This document shows, in pieces, positions 11,641-22,007 of a stretch of DNA of 64,000 nucleotides. The notes below the pieces were generated by a model, which had not been told where the DNA came from, did not search any database, and saw only the letters and a program-made list of their open reading frames with translations. This stretch comes from Chloranthus sessilifolius (Eukaryota > Streptophyta > Magnoliopsida > Chloranthales > Chloranthaceae). Every line of letters starts with the position of its first letter. The first letter of the stretch is position 1. The stretch lies in the NCBI GenBank assembly GCA_021018995.1, contig CM037597.1, forward strand, positions 6,523,299-6,587,298. The letters are read 5' to 3'. The translations under genes and the position numbers were made by a program.

Positions 11641-12432
11641 AAATAAACCAGGTAAGTATCACCTCTCTTCACTCGATATTCTTTGTACAAAAATAGTTAG
11701 CTAATATTAAGTCAAACGTTTTCAAAACCCGACTCTCCTGATCCGCGAATCACTGTAGTTCTCCCATAAGAGACAATCATCAGTATCCACGAGAAAGTTA
11801 GACAGAGTATCTGACATATCAAGCGTCGTCTCGACAACCAAACAAAGGTTGGGTCTCTAAACCCCATACCGATCGATTTGCTCAGTGACGTCTCGAGAAG
11901 CCACATTTTTCAAAGTTTTTGCCGAATTGATCTTAAGTTAAAAAAAAAACCCCGAATTTTGAAACATCCCTATCTATCAAACTTCTATCTCTCATCACCC
12001 CAATCTGTTCTTTCCTCCGGGAAACCGAACACTAAGTATACTCAACTTTGAGAATTCACAAATACCATTGGAAAGGGACTCCTGACAGGTCGTTGGTGTG
12101 AGAAATGATGCTCTCGGCCTGACATGATCATCAAAAGTCTTCGCCATCATATTACATCATATAATTTGGCCACTTGATGCTAATTTTAGACATTCGCATG
12201 ATGCCACCCGTACCTCGTTTGTGTCAATTTTCCTTCGTTTGACTGCGATATGCAGCAGGTTACGATATGCGATGGGATGCGATATGCACCCACGACTGAT
12301 GATACACCTCTCGATTGTTACAATATGGCCCGCAAATGCTTCCTTTTAGCTTGCGCCAACAGATAAGAAAGTCAAATATTTCATATTAGCTTCCCAGTTC
12401 ACACTTGTGACAAAGAAACGAGAAGGCACATT

Positions 12433-12441
12433 GAAAGGGGG
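12433..12441 (+). other. Polypurine-tract-like run
   Basis: GAAAGGGGG lies about 30 bp before TGTAGACACCC, the apparent LTR start. This is the position expected of a plus-strand priming tract of a plus-oriented LTR element. Confidence 0.5.
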
Positions 12442-12958
12442 TGTCTAGTTCTTCAAATCTGTTCGGTCATTTGTAGACACCCTATTTTCGCCCTCTCGGA
12501 GTATACAAATCTGTTTGGTCAATCTTTGACCTCACCCATATTCTCCTGAAAGGGATTGACCCTAAAACCCCACATCCGAGACCCATACATTGCACAAACA
12601 AGGTATGGGAGAGTTCTGGGTTGAAATCTCAACCCATTGACTCGGACCCGACTCAACTTGGGAAGCCCCCTGTGCAATTTGATTGCACGCATGGATACAT
12701 GCACGCAATTGGTCCAATTTGGACTAGGTCTCTCCTTCCTGTGGACTGCCCTAAGACCCGATTATGCGCTTTACCCCAAGCGCGCAATTCGATTGTACAC
12801 AACACTTGTGTGCAAAATTGGTCCCGAGTTGGACCAGGACTTGGACTCTTATGACCACCTGAATTCTCGAGTTACCCGCATGAATCCATGCGCTTAATTC
12901 GATTACACATAAGGTCTCATGCGCGCAATTAGTTCCAAGTATGATGGAACTGGGATAC

Positions 12959-15522
12959 TGTAACGACCCCGAAAATTTGAACACGAGCCTGACTGCTTTG
13001 ATCGACGTGCCCGGCACGGAAACCAAGGCTGACTCTAAAACTTTAGGGTTACATTAATTTAAATAATGTGGCACCGTGATGAGATGAGATCACGTGTGAA
13101 ATTTCATCTAGATCCGAGATGTGTGGAGGGTAAGTGGAACACGTTGCGCAGAAGCAACTGTGTTCATGCTTCACACCGGAACAGATACCAAGGGCAAAAT
13201 AGGAATTCTGTGTTGAGGGGTAGCTTATAGAGGAAGGAAGGGAAACAAGGGAAGAGAGACTTTCATTCCCTCTTCTCCTTCATCCCCTTGCCCTACGTGC
13301 TCCATAGGTTGGAGATTGTGCTAAGAAGTGTGAAAGAGATCCCTGGTGAGAGAAGAAAAGGGTTAGCAAGAGAAAAAATGAGGGATTTCTAAGCTAGAGG
13401 AGCTAGACCTAAGTGATTGAGTTACCTGGGGTTTAAGATTGGTGTGAGAGACCTTGATCTGTCGAACCAGAGCTAAAGAGCTTCTCGCCGGATCCGAATC
13501 GAGGAGGAGCTCCGAGATCTAGGTTTGAAAACCCTCTTCCGAGTCATTGCCGGAAACCCAAGAAACTCTCGAACAAGGTGAGTTGTGTATGTTAAATAGG
13601 GTTAAATGAGTAGTTTAAAGGGTGCGTTTATGATGTATTAATGGTGATTGAACAACCATTAATGGTGAGAGATCAAGAATGGCAAGGAAGGTGAACTCCA
13701 TTAATGACAGCTTTGCTGTCATTGGTGATCGATCACCAAAGGGTGGTGATCGATCACTGAGGGTTGGTGATCGATCACCAAGGTGGTGATCGATCAATCT
13801 GTATAAAAACTTATGGGAACAGAGACCCCAGAGAGTTGAGAAGTTGAGGCCCGAGGTGGTGATCGATCACCATGATCGATCACCAATGTGGTGATCGATC
13901 TACAATGAGTCTGGTGATCGATCACCAAGGTGGTGATCGATCTACAAGGGTGTTGGTGATCGATCACCAAGGTGGTGATCGATCAATCTGTATAAAAGTT
14001 AATGTGGACAGAGGGGGGGAGTTTTTGAAACTTGTAGTGGTGATCGATCAACAAGGTGTTGATCGATCTACAGAAGGGTTAGTGATCGATCACCAAGGTG
14101 GTGATCGATCAACTTTGACTGTGTAGAGAGGGAGATAAGCAGATTGGTGATCGATCACCAAGGTGGTGATCGATCTGCAGTGGGTGGTGATCGATCTACA
14201 GAGGGTGGTGATCGATCACTCACCCCTGTTTTTTTTGCCTGTCTTGACTTCATGAAGTAGACACCCCGGATATTGTGCCGGGTAATTCTCTGACATTCCT
14301 AACACGTAATATACTGTGCATATGGTATAGGATAAACCCTGACACGTCGAAAAAGGCTTTGGATTTGCTTAGAAGATAAACTGTTCTGAGGTAGGAGAAA
14401 ACCAACTTAAACTGCTTTGAGTATGATTTTATGTTCATTTCATGTTCATGCCCTGATTTCCGTTTTACCAAGCATGTATGCATAGCACGATCCTTGTTGT
14501 TTTGATTTTTGTTTCTGATCTGCATATCTGAAAATCTGTTTTCTGAAATTCTGCTATCTGATCTGTGAGGTATATAAGTATGTGATTTGATGATTTAATC
14601 CAGATGATCCCCACCGACCCGGCGGTATATCCGGAGTCCTGGCACACTTGTGCATCTGCTTTCAACTCCTCGGCACAATAGCGCTCCATAGATGAGGCAT
14701 TGTTGCACTTTCAAAATTGTTCATGTGAACGACGATTTGGTTGGAGTTTCCTATCGGTCATTCTCGCTACTCGTACATAGTCACGGGAGTTTCTTAAGTT
14801 AAATAGACACACTTTAAGTATTCTGATAATATATCTGCATGACATCTGACATCTTGCATAAAGTTTCCAGCTTTTAACTGATTTGCTTTGAGTATATGAT
14901 CTGGATTTGTTTTCTGATATGAGATAGCATGATCTGCATATTCAATTCATTTAGGTGGTTTTTCTTCTATTGAGCTATGATGTAGCTCACCCTGCTTTCT
15001 GAAATCTTTTAGGTTCTGAGGCTGCAGTGCCCGGCACCGAGAGTGACCCGGATTATCAGCCGGATCCCGAGGCCGAGGCAGAGGACGAGGAGACGGACGT
15101 CCAGGCGGACGATTTTTATCCATAGCCTGGGTACTGACGCCCGATATTTTGTATCTCGATCTTTTGGATTATTGTGTGCCCGGTGGCCACCTTTGTACAT
15201 ACACATATAGTTCTACATTTATTTATTTTATGTTAGTCCACATTCCATTTCGGAACCACCATCGGGAACCATTGTTTGGGTGATGTACGTCCATCACCGA
15301 TGGTTCTTCTTGGTTCCTTTTTGGGAATGTGTGTGTTTTTCTTTACACTTAAATATTGTTAATGAGTATTTAGCGTAGTAATTGCTTAGCTTTGGCTTCC
15401 ACTGCTCGGATGTGTCCACCTAGCCTCCGCTATATGCGCGGACACGTGTGATCGATCCGGGATCATCCAGAGTATGATCCTAACGGCACGGATTTCTGGA
15501 GACGGAAATTCGGGCTGTTACA
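12959..15522 (+). mobile_element. 2.56-kb solo LTR, family P (copy 1)
   Basis: It begins TGTAACGACCCCGAAAATT and ends AATTCGGGCTGTTACA (TG...CA), flanked by a perfect 5-bp duplication GATAC (12954-12958, 15523-15527). It is a single long terminal repeat with no internal region, hence a solo LTR. Copy 2 at 22008-24503 is clearly the same family throughout. The long LTR with a TGTAAC start suggests a Tekay/Del-type gypsy parent (inference). It carries a palindrome cluster (13727-14220), a conserved GAGCTATGATGTAGCTC inverted motif near 14974 and an acidic-coding-like patch near 15020-15125. Confidence 0.85.
13727..14220. repeat. Palindrome cluster, core TGATCGATCA
   Basis: By eye 19 copies of GATCGATC lie in about 490 bp, most inside GGTGATCGATCACCAAGG or GGTGATCGATCTACA. 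Copies come in close pairs about 20 bp apart separated by 10-80 bp of other sequence, so spacing is irregular. The core is self-complementary and each unit could form a small hairpin or bind a dimeric protein. Confidence 0.9.
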
Positions 15523-15686
15523 GATACCCTACTGAGCCAGTCAATCGGTCATTCTCAAGTCAGTGACTGACTTAAAATTGGATTAAGCACATAGGATCAT
15601 GCGCGGAATCTAATTAGGCGCCAGAGTGACTGCGCGCAATCAGAAAATTACGCACTTGCCCTCGGGCTCTTAATTACTCGTATACC

Positions 15687-15695
15687 TATAAAAAG
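15687..15695 (+). promoter_or_regulatory. TATA box of the Tat-like LTR
   Basis: TATAAAAAG is followed closely by a C/T-rich stretch with ACCCCCC. A matching layout (CTATAAATAGAGACCC) occurs on the minus strand in the LTR at 33984-35156. Confidence 0.5.
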
Positions 15696-16162
15696 ACCCC
15701 CCTTCTACAACCAAACTAACCAATTCACTAGTTGTTTCTTCTCTTTCTTAAGTTTGGTTCTTTTAAAAAATTTGAGGTTGTCTCTGGGGTTCTCAAAGAA
15801 AGGAGTTGGGTTGTATTCTAGACTTCTAGAATTGCAGACTCTTCTCTAGGAACCTCAGGGTAGTCAGGCTAGTGGTACTGGCCAGCTAGCCTTGAATCTC
15901 GAAAGAGAATTAAAGGAATGAGCCCTTTAGCCTTAGATCCTTAGGAAATCCCTGCCCTAAATTCTTAGCCTAGAGTCAATTAGGTCCCCTAACCTTTTCC
16001 AATTTTTAGCCATAGCCACTCCGATTTGTCCAAGGGAGCTTACGGAGGGTACCCGTGAACGAGGCCTATCCTCCTTAACATAGTGGGCCATCACCCCTCC
16101 TTTTTAGATAAGTTTAGCAGGAATAGGAAACCAAACTAGATAGACCGTAGGCTACTTGTAGT

Positions 16163-16312
16163 TGTTGAAGTTGGCTGGCCGAAATTCAGTAAATGAGTCA
16201 ACCCGCATCTCTGCGCGAGATCAATGATGTGTTGCAGTGCTGAAGTTGGCCGGCCGACGTTCAGTAAAGGAGTCAATCCGCATCTCCGCCCGAGATCAGT
16301 GATGTGTTGCAG
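16163..16312 (+). repeat. 75-bp tandem duplication
   Basis: Two adjacent 75-bp units (16163-16237 and 16238-16312) share TGAAGTTGG, TGGCCGA, TTCAGTAAA and CGAGATCA-TGATGTGTTGCAG with a handful of substitutions. It lies at the 3' side of the Tat-like LTR. Confidence 0.85.
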
Positions 16313-16452
16313 CATCGATAAATATTTATAGTTGGCGATCGCATCAATTCAGGTATTCTTCATTTAAAATTCACCATTTCCTTTCAACATTTAATATTTC
16401 TTAGTTTATTATTCTATCGCCTTCAGCCAAAGTCCTTGTGGACCGAATTGGG

Positions 16453-17379
16453 TCACTTATTTCGGGACCCAAAGGGACTTAGAAAAAGCGGGTACCAACA
16501 TGATTGTCTGTGGGGTATTGGGGAAATTGTGAAAGGTTTGGAAATGTGGCCCTTGAGTTTGAGTGGGCTTGGGGGTGGATTTGTGACCTTTGCAGTCCAC
16601 TTGGGTGGCTCCATGATTGATGGTTTGAGCCTTAGGTGGTGTGGATTATGGGAGGTTGATTGAGATTGGGGTTTTGGGTGAATGAGGTGTGAAGATTTTG
16701 GAGGGTTTGTTGGGGGTTTATTGATGCTTGGGGCGGATTGGGAAAGCTTTGGAAAACCTTCCAAGCTGTATATACTCTTACTATGTCCTCCATCATGGCC
16801 ATAGGATCGGATGCGGGTGAATGTGGATGGTTCATTTGTTGTAGGGGGTGGTGGAAATGCTTGAGTTGATGTGAAGGGGAAAGTGGGTCTATTTTGAGTG
16901 GAGGGAAAAATGGGTAAGTTTTGGGTAGATGGACAAATGAGTGTGTTTTGGGTGACTGTGCAGGGAAAATTTGGTATATATTGGGTTAATGTAAGGGAAA
17001 AGTTAGATGAAAATTTGGGTGTATGTTGGGTTGATGTGAAAAAATTGGAGATGCTTTGGGTTGATGGGGGAAGAAAAACGAGGTGTATCTTGGTTTGATG
17101 TGGGGAAGATGGGTGCACTGAATGGCTCGATGACGTTGAATCGGGATTGGGAGGGGGGATTAGAGATGAGAATCTCCTCCATGTAGGAATGTGGTGGGGA
17201 TGAATCTGGGTCGGCATAGGCCGGATAGACCGCCGAAAACATGTTTCGGCGGAGCGGGTGTGGTATGGATTCCTCGAGTGAGGACCAAAAATTTTCCTTC
17301 TTCCCCTACGGGATGATGGCAGGTTTGATGATGTCGTGGTTATGGCACCACAAACTCTTTGTTGATTTTTTCTTGGCAT
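16453..17379 (-). mobile_element. Leader ORF region of a minus-strand Tat-like element
   Basis: A 308-residue minus-strand frame rich in Pro, Ser, Thr and Asn. Its centre repeats short units such as FPSTQN and FTSTQ, encoded by a degenerate repeat of about 30-45 bp. No gag, pol or host domain was recognised. It lies downstream (minus strand) of a primer-site-like stretch at 18600-18625. That fits the extra ORF that Tat/Ogre elements are known to carry next to gag. Function unknown, and the assignment is positional. Confidence 0.45.
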
Positions 17380-17394
17380 TTTTGACTTTTTTTA

Positions 17395-18599
17395 TGATTT
17401 TTTTTTGGTGATTTTTGAATGATGATGATGATAACCCTTTTTTTGTGAAATTTTTTTTTTTAACAAATTTCTTGAAAATATCTTTTTTTTTTTTTTTTTT
17501 TCTCCCTTAATGTTTTTTTAGGTGCTTTGGAACTCCCTTTTCGGATGGCTTTGACACCTCCAATGCTTCCTACGGCGGAACCCGAATGCCCTCTTAAGAA
17601 TCCAAAAAAAAAATCTTGATCTTTAAGGGTACAGATTTCCGCGATACCGATCTCTCGAAAGAGCCAATAAGAGGGTAACCTCTTTGGACCGGCGAGAGCG
17701 TTTTGATACTTTAGAATGTAAGAAATATTGGGAATCTCAAATCCAACGTATGGGAGGGCCGGGGCAATTCCCCTTGGGACTTTTCATTTAGCCTTCTCGA
17801 GTCCCTGCTCACCATACCTAAAGGGATATAAGGTCATTTTAAAGTATTCTAACGCTCTCCCCAAGGTTTAAAGCTTCGTAACAATTTCGGTAACCCACCG
17901 ATATACCTCTGATGCGAGCGTCTTCTCAGATACTAGATGGGGTGGTCCTTTTCGAGATCATCACCACTAGGGTGGCCACTCTACTTGGGACAAGGTTGGG
18001 TGTATCGTAGTCTAATTTTTTCCCCTTTGAAAAAGCTACCCGCGAGAAATGAAATTATTATGTCCCATCTTAGTTCATTTTATCATTCAATTTTAAGGAA
18101 AATTCGCATAAGTCCAAAAATGGGGCTTTTGCCACCATTCACAAAATTGAGTTATGAGAGTCCCGTGCTGCCAGTATGGGCCGGCGTCCGCAGGTGAAAT
18201 ATGACAAGTAGTAAGAAAATGCAAGGCCATAGGCGGGAATCATAAAGTGTCAAAATGTAAATGACGGAAAATTAAATCTAATTATCAAGTAACCCGCCAA
18301 ACGCCTAAGGTGGTAAATGACGGAATTTTAAATCTAAGTTATCAAGTAACCTACCAAACGGCTAAGGTGGTAAATGACAATATCGTAATAGTAAATAAAA
18401 TAAAATGCGAAATCATAGGGGTAAGTAAAAAAATACGGAATCGTAGGGGTAAGTAGGAAAAATACAAATACAGATAAAAGTGAGTAATTAATGAGAAAAA
18501 ACACATGCAATGGGGCCAACTTCAAGTAGAAGTTCTAAAAATTATCCCCAGCGGATTCACCTTCTGTGAAACCGTGGATCTCGCTGATCCGTCTAGACG
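17395..18599 (-). mobile_element. Leader region of the minus-strand Tat-like element
   Basis: Non-coding. It contains long T runs at 17395-17515 on the plus strand (A-rich on the minus strand). Two near-identical blocks at about 18240-18310 and 18311-18370 share GGTAAATGACGGAA and TATCAAGTAACC. No gene was seen. Confidence 0.45.
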
Positions 18600-18640
18600 A
18601 TGCCCTCAAAAATAGAGTCGCCACCCGGAGCTTTTGGTGT
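18600..18640 (-). other. Primer-binding-site-like junction (minus strand)
   Basis: On the minus strand the sequence reads GGGTGGCGACTC. It resembles the TGGCGACTC tRNA-primer motif that follows Tat/Ogre LTRs. It marks the change from LTR (higher coordinates) to leader (lower coordinates). Confidence 0.45.
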
Positions 18641-18856
18641 CCCGGGATACCCAAATCAATATCGTAGGCACCGAAGTGCTAAATTTGACTTTGATCCGGT
18701 CTACGCCAAAGCCTCTAGGCAAGGACTTCGGTTATCAATCGAGAAGGTGCTACGCACCCGATTGATCCGCTCGTAAGCGATTTCTATAATAGTCAAATAT
18801 AAGAAAAAAATAAAAATTGAACGACACTTCATTTTGCCCGAAGGCAAGTCGATCCT

Positions 18857-20625
18857 TGATGTGCAGTGAAATATGATGATATTTCATCCCTAAAGACCTA
18901 CATTTAGCTACCCGATGAAAGCCATTTAACATGTTTTAGATAGTTTTAGTGATTTACAGGCCTGCAGATGTGTTGAGCATGAAATAACCCAAAAGTTCAT
19001 AATATAACGTCAAATTCGTGCTACTTTGGATCATGCAGAACTTATCCCGACTTGGAGCTCAATTTTACCCTTCAAGACATTAGATTCAGAAAATTGTCAA
19101 AATACAAAAGTTGTAGATCTCGTCGTCAACTTTCCAACGCCATAAGAATCGCCTCAATCCGACTTCAGGATAAAACGTTATAGCCGAAATACCAAGGCAG
19201 TGTCAGAATGCAAAGTGCAGCGGGAGTTCACGAAAATCTGGGAGGTCGATTGATTGACCAAAGTTGAATTTGAGTCCGGATGTAGTTTGGCCGCGAGAAT
19301 CTTGGTACTATTTTCACGGAATAAAATCTTAGAGGAAAAAGTGGCTTCTGTTTTGGCAATTATGGAAAAAAAAGATATTCTTGGAGATATATAAGGAGAG
19401 CATTCTGATAAGTCCGATTAGTTTTATTTCTTTACTTTTCTGCATTCTTCTTTAAGAGAGTTTTGTCTTATGGAGAGTTTATCATTTTTCTTCTGTGTTA
19501 ATTTTTTCTGCATTTTAAAATTGTACGGGCATAGAGTCCCAGTTTCTTTTTACTCTCTTTTTAATATTCATTTGGAGAAAGAAGATAAGCCTTAGTCTTG
19601 CATTTATCCACTTTCAAGAAAGGATTGTACGTACTGGGAATGAAAGCTCTCTGTGGAAATTGTTAAAGCTCTTTACGGTATTTTTATATTAATGTTAATG
19701 TTTATTCACATTTTAACCATGTTGTTTACTTTTACTATGTGTGGCTAGTTTCATTAAGGATGGGGATCTAATGATTCCCATCCGAGGTATTCATTTATAT
19801 TAATATAAATCTGTGATTGAGATGTCAGATACCTTTTAAGACCCTAATATTTATTGAAAAATGGTGAAGTCATTATTTCAGTCTGAGATCTAGGAGCTAA
19901 TCATGTCCTATGATCTCAGATCTGTAATGATGATTTTATCCTAATTATCACCCATCTCGGGGTGAAGTTTTACCATCATCTGAGGTGTGAGTGTTAATCA
20001 TACACTCATGGGGTGTTAATCATACATCTCCTTGATCTCGGATTGATGGTGTGACTTTATCCCAGTGGTGAGTTCCAATCACGATCTGAGGTGTGGGTGT
20101 TAATCACACACTCATGGGGTGTTAATCATACATCTCCTTGATCTTAGATCGTACTTTGGAAATTACCCTTGAGATTGGGTTCTAAATATTGTCCGAGGTG
20201 TGAGTGTTAATCATACACTCATGAGATGTTAATCATACATCTCCGTGATCTTAGATCTATATTTTAGAACTCAGGTGTGTATAGGGCAGTTCTTTTGAGA
20301 AATCTGTTAAAGATCTCATATCTCAATCCACATATTGGTATTTTGTAAATGATAAACCTACGATGGGAGGATTTAGCATCCCAATCCTTATCTTTCATTA
20401 ATTGTTTAATCCTTTAGATTTCGTTAGTATTTATCTGTTTTATTAAAAGTTACCATAATTCTATGTTTTCAGTTACTGTGTAAGATCTGTGGAAATTCTT
20501 TTAGTTAATTATATTTCTGTTTTTTACATTTTCTAACCAATCCTCGTGGGAACGATCTCGTACTTTGCACCCACTGACTACATCACGATTCGTGCACTTG
20601 CGAGTATAAATTTTAGGACACATCA
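18857..20625 (+). mobile_element. 5' LTR of the Athila-type element
   Basis: 1,769 bp, TGATGTGCAG...GACACATCA. Near 19990-20270 it carries three repeats built on GAGGTGTGAGTGTTAATCA, TACACTCATGGGGTG and TTAATCATACATCTCC. The 3' LTR is about 25 bp longer, by a short insertion near 32720. Confidence 0.93.
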
Positions 20626-20632
20626 AGTTTTT

Positions 20633-20649
20633 TACGCCGTTGCCGGGGA
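20633..20649 (+). other. Primer binding site, tRNA-Asp type
   Basis: TACGCCGTTGCCGGGGA lies just after the 5' LTR. It matches the TGGCGCCGTTGCCGGGGA complement of the plant tRNA-Asp 3' end used by Athila elements, apart from the first bases. Confidence 0.8.
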
Positions 20650-20724
20650 ACGGTGTAGAAAATTAAAAACTTTTGAAAAATAGAAAATTAATTTTAAGAA
20701 TCTTTGTTGGTTTGAACTCAGTAA

Positions 20725-21035
20725 CTTTTTTTTTTTTTTTAAAGAAAAAAAAAAAAAAAAAAATTTCTCGCTTAAATCTCCAGATTCCGGATTTTTCGAA
20801 TTAAAAAAAAAAAAAATTTTAAAAAAACAATTTTTTTTAAAAAAAAAATTTCGAATTAAAAAAAAATAAAAAATATATATATATATATATTTAATTTAAA
20901 AAAAAAAAAAAAAAAATTCTCGCTTAAATCTCCGGATTCCGAATTTTTCGAAAAAAAAATATATATATATTTAATTTAAAAAAAAAAAAAAATTTAATTT
21001 TAAAAAAATAAAATAAATAAATAAATAAATTTTCT
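20725..21035. repeat. A/T homopolymer and (TA)n tract
   Basis: Long A runs, T runs and TATATATA stretches, with CTCGCTTAAATCTCCRGATTCC present twice (20767 and 20919), indicating a local duplication of about 150 bp in the leader. Confidence 0.8.
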
Positions 21036-22007
21036 GTGCACTTTGTGTATGCACACGAGGTCTTCCAGAGATAAATCTTTAGAACCTCTGAATCCTGAGA
21101 TTGAGCGAACGTGTCGTTCAAATCGAAAAGAAGTTAGAACAGGTCGAGAAGTGAGAACCGAACCATCAATTCAATTCAAAATGAATGCAAACGGTTGTGA
21201 AAATGAGGAGGAACCAACCCTGAGGGAGTTGTTCGCCCCAATTACTACTAATACTCCTTGCATCACGTATCCTGCCACACCTGGTGGCAGATTCGAAATC
21301 CGTACCAATGTGATACTAATCTTACCAATCTTTCACGGTATGGATAGAGAAGATCCATATCAACATATCAAAGACTTTGTTGAAGTCTGTTCATCGGTAT
21401 ATCAAAATTTCAATGAAGAATCAGTGAGATTACGTCTATTTCCTTTCTCTATAAAGGATAAGGCCAAAGCATGGTTAAACTCGTTACCAGCTGGATCCAT
21501 AACCACCTGGGATCAAATGGTTAAGAAATTTTTGTCAAAATTCTTTCCCATGGCTAAGACTAATGCCCTAAGACGTGAAATCACCGATTTTACACAAGAA
21601 GATGATGAGAGATTCTATGAAGCCTGGGATAGATTCATGGATATCTTATTGAAATGTCCTCACCACGGATTCTCAAAATAGAGATTGGTCCAATGTTTTT
21701 ACAACGGATTGGATCAAGCTAATCGACATTTGATTGAATCTATGAACAGTGGAGGATTCTTGGGATTGAGAGAAAATGAATCTTATCAATTCTTGGAAAA
21801 GCTAGCAGAAGACTCACAACAATGGGACTTCTCTAGCAGTCGAGACTAGCCAAAGAAGAATCGAGATCAAGCAGGAAGCTCAGCAAAGAAAGGAGGATTG
21901 TATGTGGTGAAAGAAACACCAGACCTGATGACAAAAATAGATTTCCTCACTCAACAAGTTGAGGAATTGAAATTGAAGAAAAATATAAGTGTTGTAAATG
22001 TACAACC

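Larger units (their letters stand above)
8231..12471 (+). mobile_element. Decayed interior, probably 3' part of a Tat-like LTR element
   Basis: A 4.2-kb A-rich stretch on the plus strand with no recognisable gag, pol or host gene. It runs into a GAAAGGGGG tract (12433-12441), which looks like the polypurine tract just upstream of the LTR starting at 12472. That placement, and scattered GCGCAAT-type motifs at 10470-10760 shared with the LTR, are why I assign it to the same element. All ORFs inside (for example minus 9982-10467 and plus 11170-11568) lack domains. It is heavily broken and old. Confidence 0.4.
12472..16440 (+). mobile_element. Tat-like 3' LTR relic, split by a solo LTR
   Basis: It starts TGTAGACACCC, a start typical of Tat/Ogre-group LTRs, after a polypurine-like run. 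The U3 part carries repeated GCGCGCAATTCGATTGTAC-type motifs (12660-12940 and 15590-15650) on both sides of a nested solo LTR (12959-15522). A TATA box (15687) and a pyrimidine-rich R/U5-like part follow. Without the insertion the LTR would be about 1.4 kb. The right end is not certain. It is a fossil. Confidence 0.5.

Noticed and set aside
13727-14220. Regularly recurring short repeats resembling a CRISPR array
   Set aside because: Repeat cores are 8-14 bp, spacing is irregular, spacers are not unique 30-40 bp units, there are no cas genes and the genome is a plant.
15009-15206. Conserved acidic stretch (plus strand, GAGGCCGAGGCAGAGGACGA type) as a gene shared by both family-P LTRs
   Set aside because: The frame is short, lies inside the LTR and has no domain; conservation is explained by family identity. 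Kept only as a note in the LTR entry.
12959-15522. 2.5-kb elements with short inverted ends as non-autonomous DNA transposons
   Set aside because: TG...CA ends with exact 5-bp duplications and LTR-like size fit solo LTRs better; the inverted TGTAAC/GTTACA ends are normal for LTRs.
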